Both the position numbers and the translations under genes were made by a program. The notes under the pieces were generated by a model, which was given only the letters and a program-made list of their open reading frames with translations, ran no database searches and was not told where the DNA came from. 64,000 bases of DNA from Durusdinium trenchii (taxonomy: Eukaryota; Sar; Dinophyceae; Suessiales; Symbiodiniaceae): positions 809,656 to 873,655 of the forward strand of contig CAXAMN010021995.1 of the NCBI GenBank assembly GCA_963970005.1, written 5' to 3'. This document shows positions 47,901 through 59,020 of the stretch, piece after piece. Position 1 is the first letter of the stretch, and the number at the start of each line of letters is the position of its first letter.

Positions 47901-49325
47901 TTGTCCACTTCGTTCTTGCAGGGTAGTAACCTGTTCCAGCACCACCGGGGTGGGTTTCTTGATCTGATGGACTCGACAATCTGGGAACTGGAAACACCCA
48001 ACCCTATATGTTCTTTCCAAAAACATCTCAATAACCACACTTTGGGTGGTGCTGGGTCCTTTTCGTGGAGATCTCCTGATTTGTGGGCGATATGTGTTTT
48101 TCGGCCTCACTGCTACATCTCTGCCCCATCTCTGATGTTTCAAAGGACTGATCCCACGTTCCTGAAGGTTCCTCTTCAGGACCCTGATCTCCTTCTCCAC
48201 CGAACCAGGTAGACATGGAGAACCATCTTCGGTCCGGGCGGTCCTGCAGTGGAACGATGTCGCCCAGGCGAAGCTCTCCAGCTCCTCCTGTGGCGCTGCA
48301 TCGACAGGAGAAAGCCCACCACGAGTTCAATCCAAAACACGAGAGGAGAATGACGCCATTTAGGACTGAGTAACTCGGCCATCAGGGCTTCTGAAGGTCT
48401 AGTTTTCACCACTGATGCGTGGTCCTTCGGGCTCGTCAAGCAGGTACCAGAACTGACTCTGTCCCTCGAAAGGCCGGCACCTGAGAAGGACACCGACCCG
48501 GAACAACAGGTATAAGGTACTCTGGAGGGTTCAGATCCTGCTTGTAATTCTTGGTGCAATCTGTTTCTATATTTGCTAGCAGCTAGATCATTTCACTTTC
48601 CCAGCCCTCAACCACCATTCGCCGCCAAACACAACGGCGACCAGCTTCCTCATGGGTTTCAAAGCCACAGACGCAGCAATGGCCAACACCTGGGAGAGCT
48701 GAGCAGAGGCTGCCCTGGGCTGCCCGGTCTGCAGAGGAGCCCAATTTGTGCATCTAAAAAATATGTATGTTGCATAATAAGACTAGATTTGTTTTAGATA
48801 TATAGTTAATATTGTTTGATGTTAATGTTTGAAGATGTTTGAAGTCTTGCTGGTGATGGCACACCGCGTCATCGCAAAAAATGCTCTTTACATCTCGTCA
48901 ACTAGATCCCAAAATGTCAAGGAGGGTGACCCATGAAGTTTGAAAGATGCCGCACTTTAGGACCGATTTTGGGCCTTCGAACTGGCTGCTAGTGCAGCTC
49001 GGACGGGCCGTGGACAACGCGTGGTGTGGTGTGGATCCTTTGCCCAGAGGTCCCCAGAATTGCCAGGATGTGGTTCTTCGGAACATGGTCATTAGCTGGG
49101 TGGGTTGGGCCTGCGTTCGCTGACCACTTCAAGCTGCCAAACTGAAAGGATTAACAGGTTTGGTACCTAAGCAGAACATCTAGATCAACATCCTCCCATC
49201 CCACAACATCCGAACCCCGAACATCGCCTTCGGTTCCGCCTTCGAACCGCCTTCGAACGCCCCGGATTCGATCCTGGACACCGGCCGCCTTGCGGCGAAG
49301 AAGGCTTTTTGAACCACATCAACCA
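44902..49325 (-). CDS. Multi-exon gene of unknown function with clear last exon
   Basis: Probable exons: about 49325-49190 ([20 protein letters not shown], then [13 protein letters not shown]), 48689 to about 48600 ([20 protein letters not shown], then [10 protein letters not shown]), 48480-48413 ([20 protein letters not shown]), about 48290-48205 ([20 protein letters not shown]), 47963-47931 ([11 protein letters not shown]), about 47632-47576 ([24 protein letters not shown] donor), about 46738-46600 ([20 protein letters not shown]), about 45945-45875 ([20 protein letters not shown]) and the last exon, about 45060-44902 ([20 protein letters not shown], an E/P-rich tail, then TGA). A further open block at about 47070-46870 ([20 protein letters not shown]) may be one more. 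Several have clean AG and GT borders. They may belong to more than one gene. No domain is recognised. Confidence 0.55.
47323..47462. repeat. CAAC/CAGC/AAGC tetranucleotide tract
   Basis: About 35 four-base units, mainly AACC with AGCC and AAGC variants. It leaves repetitive open frames on both strands (P/T/N/Q and W/L/V/G), which are not genes. Confidence 0.95.
47776..47860. repeat. Two tandem copies of a unit of about 44 bases
   Basis: Both copies carry ATCGCTAC, then GGAGCGATCGGACGCTA, then a CTAGGTG or TTAGGTG end. Confidence 0.8.
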
Positions 49326-49440
49326 CTTAGGGCCGGAAACAACCACATCAACCATCAATTTCATATCAATGTCCTTCATTTGCAGTCCAAGGATGCTTGG
49401 TTGGTCATAATGTCGTAATGCCCCCACTTACGCGCCGAAA

Positions 49441-49651
49441 CGATGCCGAATCCCCAACTCGTCCCCGCCAGCGATGCTCGATGGGCTGAAGTCGCCGCCT
49501 ATCAGGATGACCAGGTCAGCGGTCAAGTGGAGGAGTTCCACAAAAACCAGTGGGATTTACTGCCAGAATTCCTCCCCTTACATCCAGGTGGAGGTGAAAT
49601 CTGGCCCCTTCGGGCGGAAATCCGCCGACCCCGGCCTATAGCCAAAGCCTA
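49441..49651 (+). other. Coding-like block next to the repeat array
   Basis: The plus frame is open for 69 codons with NPQLVPASDARWAEVAAYQD, then VEEFHKNQWDLLPEFLP. The minus frame reads LTADLVILIGGDFSPSSIAG, which loosely recalls the G-D-F motif of LINE endonucleases. No splice sites decide the strand. Confidence 0.35.
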
Positions 49652-49699
49652 GGCGGGGAGGCGCCTGGGACACCGCAGGGTGAAGCAGTTGGCCAAGTC

Positions 49700-51960
49700 T
49701 TCAAACCCCTCGGCAGCAGGCCTGCCTCTTCTCTTCTAATCGCAGGCCTGCCTCTTCTCTTCTTATGGGCTTCCAAAAGCGACGTTTTGGCCTACTCCTG
49801 CACCGCAGCCTTGCCCTCTTCCTCTTCTCGGCAGCTCGCAGGCCTGCCTCTTCTCTTCTTATGGGCTTCCAAAAGCGACGTTAGGCACTTTGCACCGCCT
49901 TTAAACCCCCCGCGCGGCTTCAAACCCTTCCCAGCGCCTTTGGCGTACTCCTGCATCGCAGCCTTGCCTGCGTCAGGCGGGAGCCTGGGGAGAGAGCCCT
50001 GGAACGTGCAGCCCGTGCTCCTATGGGCTTCCAAAAGCGACGTTAGGCATTTTGCACCGCCTTCANNNNNNNNNNNNNNNNNNNNNNNNNNNNNNNNNNN
50101 NNNNNNNNNNNNNNNNNNNNNNNNNNNNNNNNNNNNNNNNNNNNNNNNNNNNNNNNNNNNNNNNNGGCTTCCAAAAGCGACGTTAGGCACTTTGCACCGC
50201 CTTTAAACCCCCCGCGCAGCTTCAAACCCTTCCCAGCGCCTTTGGCGTACTCCTGCATCGCAGCCTTGCCTGCGTCAGGCGGGAGCCTGGGGAGAGAGCC
50301 CTGGAACGTGCAGCCCGTGCTCCTATGGGCTTCCAAAAGCGACGTTAGGCATTTTGCACCGCCTTCAAACCCTCCCCCGCGGCTGCAAACCCTTCCCAGC
50401 GCCTTGCCCTCCCCCGCGGCTTCAAACCCTTCCCAGCGCCTTTGGTCTACTCCTGCATCGCAGCCTTGCCTGCGTCAGGCGGGAGCCTGGGGAGAGAGCC
50501 TCTGGAACGTGCAGCCCGTGCACTGCATCCCCAGCGCCTTTGGCCTACTCCTGCATCGCAACCGCAGCCTTGCCCTCTTATCGGCAGCAGGCCTGCCCTC
50601 CGCAGCGCCTGCAAACCCTCCCCAGCGCCTTTGGCCTACTCCTGCACCGCAGCCTTGCCCTCTTCCTCTTCTCGGCAGCTCGCAGGCCTGCCTCTTCTCT
50701 TCTTATGGGCTTCCAAAAGCGACGTTAGGCACTTTGCACCGCCTTTAAACCACCCGCGCGGCTTCAAACCCTTCCCAGCGCCTTTGGCGTACTCCTGCAT
50801 CGCAGCCTTGCCTTGCCTCTGCGTCAGGCGGGAGCCTGGGGAGAGAGCCTCTGGAACGTGCATCGCAGCCTTGCCTGCGTCAGGCGGGAGCCTGGGGAGA
50901 GAGCCTCTGGAACGTGCAGCCCGTGCGCTGCAGCCCCAGCGCCTTTGGCCTACTCTTGCATCGCAGGCCTGCCTCTTCTCTTCTTATGGGCTTCCAAAAG
51001 CGACGTTACGCATTTTGCACCGCCTTCAAACCCCCGCCCGCGGCTTCAAACCCTTCCCAGCGCGTTTGGCCTACTCCTGCATCGCAGGCCTGCCTCTTCT
51101 CTTCTTATGGGCTTCCAAAAGCGACGTTACGCATTTTGCACCGCCTTCAAACCCTCCCCCGCGACTTCAAACCCTTCCCAGCGCCTTTGGCCTACTCCTG
51201 CATCGCAGCCTTGCCTGCGTCAGCCGGGAGCCCCCCAGCGCCTTTGGCCTACTCCTGCATCGCAGACCTGCCTCTTCTCTTCTTATGGGCTTCCAAAAGC
51301 GACGTTAGGCATTTTGCGCCGCCTTCAAACCCTCCCCCGCGGCTTCAAACCCTTCCCAGCGCCTTTGGCCTACTCCTGCATCGCAGCCTTGCCTGCGCCA
51401 GCCGGGAGCCTGGGGAGAGAGCCTCTGGAACGTGCAGCCCGTGCACTGCAGCCCCAGCGCCTTTGGCCGACTCCTGCATCGCAGGCCTGCCTCTTCTCTT
51501 CTTATGGGCGTCCAAAAGCGACGTTAGGCATTTTGCACCGCCTTCAAACCCTCCCCCGCGGCTTCAAACCCTCCGCAGCGCCTTCAAACCCTCCGCAGCG
51601 CCTTTGGGCCTACTCCTGCACCGCAGCCTTGCCCTCTTCTCGGCAGCAGGCTTGCCTCTTCTCTTCTTATGGGCTTCCAAAAGCGACGTTAGACATTTTG
51701 GACTGCCTTCAAACCCTCCCCAGCGCCTTCAAACCCTCTGCAGCGCCTTCAAACCCTCGGCAGCGCCTTTGGCCTACTCCTGCACCGCAGCGTTGCCCTC
51801 TTCTCGGCAGCAGGCCTGCCCTCCGCAGCGTTCAAACCCTCCCCAGCGCGAAACCCTCTGGAACCGTACACTGCAGCCTTAGAACTGACCTCTGGAACCT
51901 GCCACCTCGGCCTGCACCTCGTTTCTTTGGGGTCCTCCAGGCACCGTCAAACCCTTCCCG
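49700..51960. repeat. Composite GC-rich tandem repeat array
   Basis: About 2.2 kb is built from shuffled modules. One module, GGCTTCCAAAAGCGACGTTA, occurs at least ten times (near 49768, 49864, 50026, 50166, 50329, 50708, 50989, 51109, 51287, 51671), plus a variant near 51508. Other modules are CAGCGCCTTTGGCCTACTCC, GCATCGCAGCCTTGCCTGCG and CCTGGGGAGAGAGCCT. Because module sequences lack stops in most frames, all three plus frames and at least one minus frame stay open for hundreds of codons, including the longest open frame in the window (421 codons, 50813-52078). Coding in several frames at once argues against a gene. The array thins out after 51840. Confidence 0.9.
50066..50165. other. Assembly gap of exactly 100 N
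   Basis: The round number marks an artificial gap of unknown true size, placed inside the repeat array. The array length is therefore uncertain. Confidence 0.98.
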
Positions 51961-52047
51961 GCACCTTTGGCCTAGTCCTGCAACACAGCCTGGCGCGGCT
52001 CCCGTTTGCCCGGTGGTTGCGTGGCTTCCGGATGATTGGTCTATACT

Positions 52048-52719
52048 CTATTTCTTTGTTTCGCGCTTGCGCTCTTGAACTTGCCACGTGTTTTTCGGGC
52101 ATGGTTTTCCCGCTGGCGTGTTGTGTTGGCACCGAACGCGCCCAAACAACTGTGATGACCAGACCACAGTCTGGCACGCTGGGCATGTGTGCGGATGCTG
52201 CCGCGTCTGCGTGCTAACCGTGCCTTCTTTCACACAGAACTGGTTGCCGCACACGGTTCGGTGATCTATCTGCCCTGTCCTCACGTTACTTGCCACAGTT
52301 CCATTGCAAAATGGACACGCATAGACTAAGTTCTTCGCGGCAACGTGTCCGTCTTTGACACGAAAAAACTTCCCGCACACACGGCGGTGATTTACTTGGC
52401 CTGTGCGCACAGTGCTGGTGACAGACACCTCTCAAAAAGGACACGCATAATGGAAGATTTCCTCGGCGGCCGTCTGTCCAGCCAACTTTGCCGGCGGTGC
52501 GAGTGTCGTCTGCGCGGCTGTCGGGGTGGCTTGCGTCTCTTGTTGCGGCTTTGCATGCGAGTTTCGTAGTGGCGGCGGCGCTGTCCTGGCTTGGCTGCTC
52601 ACCGACACGTGTTTTGCACGCTTCGCTGCAGGCTCTGCCTGTGCTACTTGCGTTGTCTGTGTGCAGGGCTGGGTCTTGGTGGGCGTCGGCTGTGCTTGCT
52701 TGTCTTGTTGTGGTTCCAT
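52048..52719 (-). pseudogene. Tandem zinc-ribbon-like protein with one in-frame TGA (pseudogene or recoded gene)
   Basis: One minus frame runs from an ATG at 52719 to the stop at 52048, broken only by TGA at 52434-52432. After a Q/A/T/P-rich linker of about 85 residues come three modules with the shared pattern [HY]-x-C-P-x-C-x3-V-x-S-x4-G-x-[VI]-x-H-x3-C-x3-[FW]-x-V (spacing varies slightly). Module two begins YACPFCNGTVASNVRTGQID, and module three begins HTCPACQTVVWSSQLFGRVR. In module one the TGA sits exactly where the second Cys of C-P-x-C should be. Three Cys and one His per module suggest zinc binding. The frame is also open upstream of the ATG for about 20 codons. No intron is needed, unlike the neighbours, which would fit a retrocopy. 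No spliced-leader relic was found. I recognise no named family. Confidence 0.7.
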
Positions 52720-52808
52720 GTGGCGTTTGCGCGACGGCAGGCTGTCTGTGGAGATGATGATGAACTTAAGGCATCCCAGTCCAAAGGGGTTGCATGGGAG
52801 GAGAGGAG

Positions 52809-53261
52809 CTAAGAAATTAACTTCTGACTGTTTAGCATATTTATGAATCCCCAGCTCTCTGCTATAGTGCCCACATGGCGGGAGCTGACGCGCCTGATAT
52901 CATGCATCTTGCTTGGTGAAACATGGTGAAACTCATTGGGCCGAATGTCCGTAGAAATGGCATGTTCTGTGGTCAACGCACTACTGGACCATTTATAGAG
53001 AAAACCCCTCTTTGGCATGGGAGCTTCAACCTCCCAGCTCCATGAAAAAGCCAAACCAGGTAAATCTAGACAAGGAAGTCTCCCACCTTCAGCAATTCTC
53101 AACATTCTGGCAAGTGCCTCCATGAAATCACCAGACCGAGCTCTGTGATAGTATTGAGCTCCAAAGATGTGTGCAACCACGGCCGTTTCGAATGCTGGCT
53201 TTGCTTCACCGGAGCAAAGACCTCGTTCCCCAACCTCACCGCTCAGAACCACCTGCTCCAC
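52809..53261 (-). CDS. Open frame of 150 codons, unrecognised protein
   Basis: The frame reads VLSGEVGERGLCSGEAKPAF, ARSGDFMEALARMLRIAEGG and FSWSWEVEAPMPKRGFLYKW, and stops with TAG just upstream of the zinc-ribbon gene. The first 90 residues look like protein; the rest could be intron read-through. Length alone is within chance. It may be one or two exons of a minus-strand gene. Confidence 0.4.
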   Translation of the reverse strand: MEQVVLSGEVGERGLCSGEAKPAFETAVVAHIFGAQYYHRARSGDFMEALARMLRIAEGGRLPCLDLPGLAFSWSWEVEAPMPKRGFLYKWSSSALTTEHAISTDIRPNEFHHVSPSKMHDIRRVSSRHVGTIAESWGFINMLNSQKLIS

Positions 53262-54299
53262 CCAATTCCCACCTAGTCCACCTTCTCGTCACCGCCCAAG
53301 GCAGACGAAAGCCTTGGTGACTCGTAGCCCCACCTCACCCACCACGGGGCCCAAAAGGTGGAGCAGCCCCCCCGACCTCCACGCGGTCTCCCCGACAGGC
53401 TACGGGGGTCTGGGTTTGGCTCGTCCAGTGGGGATTGAAGGAGTGTGAATGCTAAGGACCACTGGTGCACAGAGGTGAGGTTTGTGACTGCTCATGTGAT
53501 AGTTGAGCTAGAAAGACACTGCGCACTCACTCAAAGGCGTTCTGAGACCTGCTCACGACACCACCACCTTTCTGCCCCCAGTCACCATCGATATTGAACT
53601 CATACATCCAAAACGGGCGTCAGGAACCACTCTCTTCTTCTTGCCTATGTGCCCCGCGAGAACGCAACGGCAGCACCTTCAGAACAGCTTCAAGCTCACT
53701 CCACCAACCGGATGACATTGGGCCTTCACTCACACTCTCAGAGCTCCTCCCGGACAGTTCAGACAACCTCCCAAACCCACCCCCAACAGGTCAGGATCTT
53801 CCAGGCGGCTGCTTCGTGTGAGCCGTCATCCAGGCAACATGGCAGGAACACGCACTCACCAGGAACGTCAAGTTGCTTATGAATGTCTTGGTGATAATAT
53901 CATGTGTGGGTTTGACGAGGGCTACTTGTGCCAAAAGGCTACCACAAAAAGGGAACGGTCTAACGCATACACGCCCACATGCGTCATCATGCGTCAGAAT
54001 AGGGTCCCCCAAGCCTTATATGGGTATATAGAAATAGGTGCATAATTACTTCACTGATATATATACACCTTGTTCAGACTAGATGGCTATATCCGGAAAC
54101 GAATCGATGGCACCAGAAAGTGCCAAAAGCGCACGCGGCAAACCGTGGAAAACAAGATATATACCTATGCATCCTCAAGCATAATAGATGGCATTCCACC
54201 CATTCACAGAGTAGACTTGCGCCATCTTCTGCAAAGAACACTGATATAAGTCGTTGATTTTTGTAGACAACCTCTCTGTTAAATTCCAACTGTTTTTCA

Positions 54300-54525
54300 T
54301 GTTCTTCTCTTTGAACTGTCTTTCTCTCTCCTTCTTTCATATTCTATCTCTCTCTCTCTCTCTCCTTCTCTTCCTTTCTCCTTTGCTATCCATTCCTTAA
54401 TGTCTCCTTTCCCTCTCCTTGGATGCCTTTCTCTTCTTTCCTTTCCTTCATTCACTTCGCCTTTCTCTATCCTTCCCTTGCCTTTCCCTTCACCTTTCCC
54501 TTTCCTTGCACTTGCACTTGAAACA
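54300..54525. repeat. CT-rich polypyrimidine tract
   Basis: Dominated by TCTCTC, CTTTCC and CCTTTC words, with a pure TC run near 54348-54363. The K/E/R/G-rich open frame on the other strand is an artefact of this bias. Confidence 0.9.
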
Positions 54526-54549
54526 GTAACAGAACGCTGCACGATAATA

Positions 54550-54720
54550 GCCCCGTAGATGGCACAACACTTGTGTGAAACATGATTAGGATAGTTGAGC
54601 CAATAGATACTGCCAAGTAGATGGCGCAGCTTGCTGCTTTCAGGGCCAAAAATTTTATGGCGTTCTTTCACGAAACGGATTGTAAAAGTAGATGGCGCCG
54701 AACCAATCCCCGAGTAGTAC
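54550..54720. repeat. Spaced copies of GTAGATGGCGC
   Basis: GTAGATGGC occurs at about 54555, 54619 and 54688, spaced 65 to 69 bases, with weaker relatives on either side. It may be the remains of a tandem array. Confidence 0.45.
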
Positions 54721-55032
54721 TTTCCCATTCCTTGTCACGATTTTTGCCTAGGATGGCTTGCGCCGTCTGCATCTGGGTTTTTTTTGTTCCAGAGGCGTTT
54801 TCCCCTACACAATACATGCCTCATTACAAAAACCTGAGCCAAGTTTTCTGACTACAGAGTCTATATATAAGAACAATTGAATTGATCTATTGCGTTGCGC
54901 ATAGGCGGAATTCTGTCCTGTTTTCCAGCTTCGCGGCTGAAACGTGGAATGCTCACTGCAACTGTCTGCACCTGCTACACTCCTCTTGAAAAGGGGTCGG
55001 CGGCACCCGGGCGAAGCCCTTACAATTTCTAA

Positions 55033-56013
55033 CCCCAAAATTCCGGCGGCCTTTTGGATTTCTTCAAGGCTCCAAGTGGTGTAAAACCCATTGCATCAAG
55101 AAGACATAAAGAATACTTACAATGTTCTCGGATTTGTTTAAGGAACTGGACAACATCCAACATCTTGCCACAAAGGAGGGATTCACCCAGTAACTGGTAA
55201 ACATGAAAAATAAACTTTGTATGCAAAAAAAGAAACAGATGCACGTTCGTCGAGCCCGCGGTACCGCTGTTCGGTGCTGTGCTCGAGTTGGATGCCTCAT
55301 AGAGCTGGAACGGCACCGGCACTTGAGGCATGTAAAGGCCTGGCAAACTGCTTCTATTTGATGGTTTAAAGGATGTAAAGAGGGAAACATCTATAGAGGA
55401 AAACTGGAGGAGTTTCCCAGTTTCCCGGTTTTCCTGAAATTTTCTCCCTCAAATCGCCTGAAAGCAAGTCTGAGATTCATGTTGGTCGGGTTCCAATATG
55501 TTCCAATCAATCTCGATTTCATCGCTCAGGGACTCCGCTTAAATCCGCGACTTCATCGTCGCCGGGTGAAATCCGCAGGAGTTGTCCTTCCGTGATCCTA
55601 CAAAGAAGTTGGACCTAGTGGAAATCGCACTCAAATCAAACTCCTATGAAATCCTTTCAACAAATCCAGCTTGCTGATTGAAGTTTCATGAAGCTTGCAC
55701 TGAAGAGTCCTTGTACCATCTCTTGCCAAGACTGGCACAATGGATGATGAACAAAAGACAAAGCTAATGATAGCCAACTGGACAACCTCGGGGAAATGTA
55801 TCTATCAGATATTATCAGATCTTATGTTACAATATAGTAAATAGCAAACCCCAATGAGCGACCTTTGGATCCAATTTTGGATCCCTAAGTCCTTTCGGTC
55901 CTTGCTCAAACCATCGCACCTTCATGCACATTCCATCCAAGGAACGATTCCCGCCTGCTCGAGCTCGCAGGCGAACTCGCCCATTTTCGCCAGAGCTGTA
56001 GCCGCTGCACCCA
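55033..56013 (-). CDS. Exons of an unrecognised gene
   Basis: Exon 56013-55930 reads GAAATALAKMGEFACELEQA, then GIVPWME, between a CCAG acceptor and a GTGCAT donor. About 55335-55240 reads YMPQVPVPFQLYEASNSSTA, an S/T/N-rich low-complexity stretch. About 55085-55033 reads WSLEEIQKAAGILGLEI up to a GTAAGG donor. Joints between them are not proven. No family is recognised. Confidence 0.5.
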
Positions 56014-57756
56014 CTGGAGACAGGCACAGCAGCCATGAAGCAGTACTTGGCAGATTCACCCTGGGGTGTTGCAATGTTGGGTTTCTGATGCTTCCTCAGT
56101 CCTTAAATGGAACAAGCAAACCAACCAGGCTGGATCTTCTGTGCTGTTTGGCGAGTTGCAGTAAGCACATGCCATCAACAAGTTCAAGTGCTCAAAATTG
56201 AATTGCTTCTTCAAAGGGTCCTGGGCTTGGAGGTTACAATAGATGATAAAATCCATGTATATATATAGAGAGAGCGAGCATCTGAACAGTTACAAAGGAA
56301 CATCAAGTGTCCACCCAGTCAGGCAGTGCCCTTGCTTGCATCTTCCACAGGGCGAACGGAGATGCTCGGATTGGGTGAAGTTCAGTAGCCTTCTGGGCAA
56401 AAGGCCGAAGGAATGGCATGACCAGACCGCACAAAGCAATTCTTCGGTAGCTACAACTGTATACGATATATTCTTTCCCCATCACTGCAGTGGCGAAATG
56501 CAAATTGCTGTGACGATGTCAGTTTCGATGGAGCCAAAATGGGAGGCGACATTCAAGAGTTGATCCAAACATGCATATAGAGGGCCTCCACTGTGATCAT
56601 AGCCACCTAGCATGTCACAGTCATTCTTTCTTCAATGGAAAAAATCATTGAAGCCAGGCCTTCTCGAACTCTTTGTGGAGCAACTTCATGGCAAGGAACG
56701 AGCGAAGCAAATCAGATGTGGGTGTAGTGTTCGTAGGCTAACTGGTGAGACCGTTCAGCGGTATTCAGCACACACTGTGTAACAGCTTACAACAATGCTC
56801 ATGGCAGGAACCAAGCAAAGTCTAAACCGTCCTTATCTGCTGCAAATACTACGTGACAACATCACACTGCAGTCAAACAAACTTAGCTGCAACACTGCAA
56901 GACTGCAAGACATGTGCCAATGTTCACCTATATAGTATAAGCTTCAAGCTGCAGGCAAAATGGACATTGCGAAAAACATCGAAAAACATGATCAAACAAA
57001 CAGACATGACATGCGTGACATGATTAGTAATTTATGTGAGTCTGTTTGTCCCTGAGGGTGTTTTAGTATTTCCATCACCAGAACTGGTGAGTTTTCAATA
57101 TGAGCGCTCCCGAATGACCAAAGCAATCATTCCTGTGGTTGCGGGTCGCAACGATGCCGGCCATGCGATAGCACCTTGGAGCATCTTGGACCCTGGGACT
57201 GACCCCAATGATGCCAGGTTGCCTGCTGATCAGATATCTTACCCAAACCCTATAAATTTATAGGGTCAATGAAAAAGGGCTGCTGGGATACTTTGGGTAG
57301 CATTGAGATAGCCCACTGACCTTGCCGACAACCTTGTATCGTCTTCAGTGTGTCTGGTCGAATACACATTGTGAAAGGCCTGGTGGAAGAGCACCCTTTC
57401 TTTGGGCTGTTGTTATCTAGTCACGTCTAGGCACACTTGCAGAACGCTGTGGTGCCCACAAAAGAACCTTCTAGAGGGAACCTGAAGGTACACTCTTGGT
57501 CATTGTATGTCTTTCTGTGTCCATATGTGTTGTTATTTTTAAATGTGATATCGTGAGGTAACGGTGTGCCTCTTTTCGCTGGTCAGTCTGCGAAGCACTG
57601 CTCAGCTTGCTCTTCCAGGGCTTGTAACACCCGCTTTTGACCTGGTCCAGGTCAGGGACCGTTGCCACCCCGGCGAGAACTCCTTCCGATGGTCAAAAGG
57701 GCGGCGACGGTTTCGGTGTTTCTCACCTGAAGGGCACCGGTTTCAGATCCAGCGAA

Positions 57757-57846
57757 GGTACTAGTACTAACAAAAAGCTATTAGAAACAAGTGCCACGCT
57801 AGTAGTAACAGGTGCCTTACTAGTAGTAACAAGAAGCTATTAGGTT
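57757..57846. repeat. Copy of the dispersed CTAGT-rich repeat
   Basis: Contains ACTAGTACTAAC, AAAAGCTATTAG, GCTAGTAGTAACAGG and ACTAGTAGTAACAAGAAGCT. It is the longest copy seen, with at least three direct sub-repeats. Confidence 0.75.
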
Positions 57847-57856
57847 TGGGGGGGGA

Positions 57857-57891
57857 CTCTTCGTCTTCAGCTCTTCACGGAAGACGAAGAG
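57857..57891. repeat. Perfect 12-bp hairpin after a G run
   Basis: CTCTTCGTCTTC (57857-57868) pairs with GAAGACGAAGAG (57880-57891) around an 11-base loop. A G-rich run lies directly upstream. Confidence 0.8.
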
Positions 57892-58354
57892 CGCTCAGGG
57901 GGTTGAAACCGGTTTCACCTGGCCCGGTGGACTCCGCCTGGTGGACTCGCCTGTTTTGAGGATGAGAGAGAGAAAGACCTATCTTGTCAGTCATGTCCAA
58001 AACAGCGCATGCAGCTGTGGAGATGTTAAACATTGTTAAACCATTCTGGAGACGGGGGATGTTGTTGATCAACAGTCTACATGATTACATTAGAATAATT
58101 AACTGCGAAGGTTCTCGGCAATGCAAGTCAGAAGCGCCGAAGGAGAAGTTCGATCTCCATTTGCTTGGACACTGGAGTCATTGTTGGAAAAGAATCCATT
58201 CTCACTGATCACTAAAAACCAAAGGGATTGTGTTTTACTTATTTGGGTGTTATTCATCAACAACAAGATTGTTCTCATAAATTCCCACTGAACAAACCAC
58301 AGCCAGCGTCCCCTTCGTTTCGCAGATATCACCCAAAAACCGGGCGGAACTTAC

Positions 58355-58498
58355 GCGCCCCACCGATGCGCAGGAGCAAAATGTTCTGGGCGTTCTCCGG
58401 CCGCACACCATGAAGGGTCGAGCTCTCCTCCTCGGGCGACGATCGAAAGGTCGCCATCTTTCTCGTGGAGCGGTGGCCGACGTGGATCGCCACGACGT
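58355..58498 (-). CDS. Strong single exon of an unrecognised protein
   Basis: 144 bases between a TCTGCAG acceptor and a GTAAGT donor encode VVAIHVGHRSTRKMATFRSS, then PEEESSTLHGVRPENAQNIL, then LLRIGGA. Codon use is GC-rich at third positions and both splice sites are strong. It looks like part of a conserved beta-rich domain, but no family can be named. Confidence 0.7.
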
Positions 58499-58766
58499 CT
58501 GCAGACACAAAGACACAATAAGACACAACACATACGAGACGGTTGAGAGCTGCACGCTTATGAGATGTTGAGAGGTGTTCCCGGGTGTTCCCCCGCAAGT
58601 TTGAGTAAAGCAAATGCTAGGTGCTGATGATGGCATTGGCATCCATCAGACCTGTTAGTTTGTGATTCTGACATGTTTATGTTTCTACAGTTTTGCTTTA
58701 AACCCAGTGATAAACACCAATTTGAGGCCGTTCGATCAATTCCGCGTTGAAGCTTACAATCCATTG

Positions 58767-58817
58767 TTCACCGTGCGTTCACCATGGTTCACACCATGGT
58801 TCACCTTATGGTTCACC
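58767..58817. repeat. Short tandem of TTCACCATGG-like units
   Basis: Five imperfect copies of GGTTCACC with CATGG spacers. Confidence 0.75.
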
Positions 58818-58849
58818 TGTGGGGTCTGGTTTCACCCGTCTGACGTTGG

Positions 58850-59020
58850 GTGCATTTCGGTGTCCATTTCGCAACGCCCATCAAATGCAGGCAGACGACC
58901 CCTCGCTCCCGAGCCCCTTCCGTCGCGAGAACGTCAATCTGAAGAACTTGAAACGAAGTCGTCAGTTCTGGATGGTTCGCTCGGAGTGGCCATTTCTTAT
59001 GAAGGACATCAAAGATCCCA
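58850..59020 (-). other. Coding-like block, probably minus
   Basis: The minus frame reads HPELTTSFQVLQIDVLATEG, then ARERG before a GTCGTC donor-like site, after a TTCAG acceptor-like site. Both plus frames are open as well. Confidence 0.35.

Larger units (their letters stand above)
56260..58340. other. Stretch without a supported gene
   Basis: No splice-consistent exon found. It contains a CTAGT-rich repeat copy (57757-57846) and a perfect hairpin (57857-57891). Open frames here are short and have shadows on both strands. Confidence 0.35.

Noticed and set aside
50242..52078. Plus open frames of 168, 288, 322 and 421 codons
   Set aside because: They overlap each other in different frames within the repeat array; multi-frame openness is a repeat effect.
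54297..54728. Minus open frame of 143 codons rich in K, E, R and G
   Set aside because: It is the complement of the CT-rich tract and has no other protein character.
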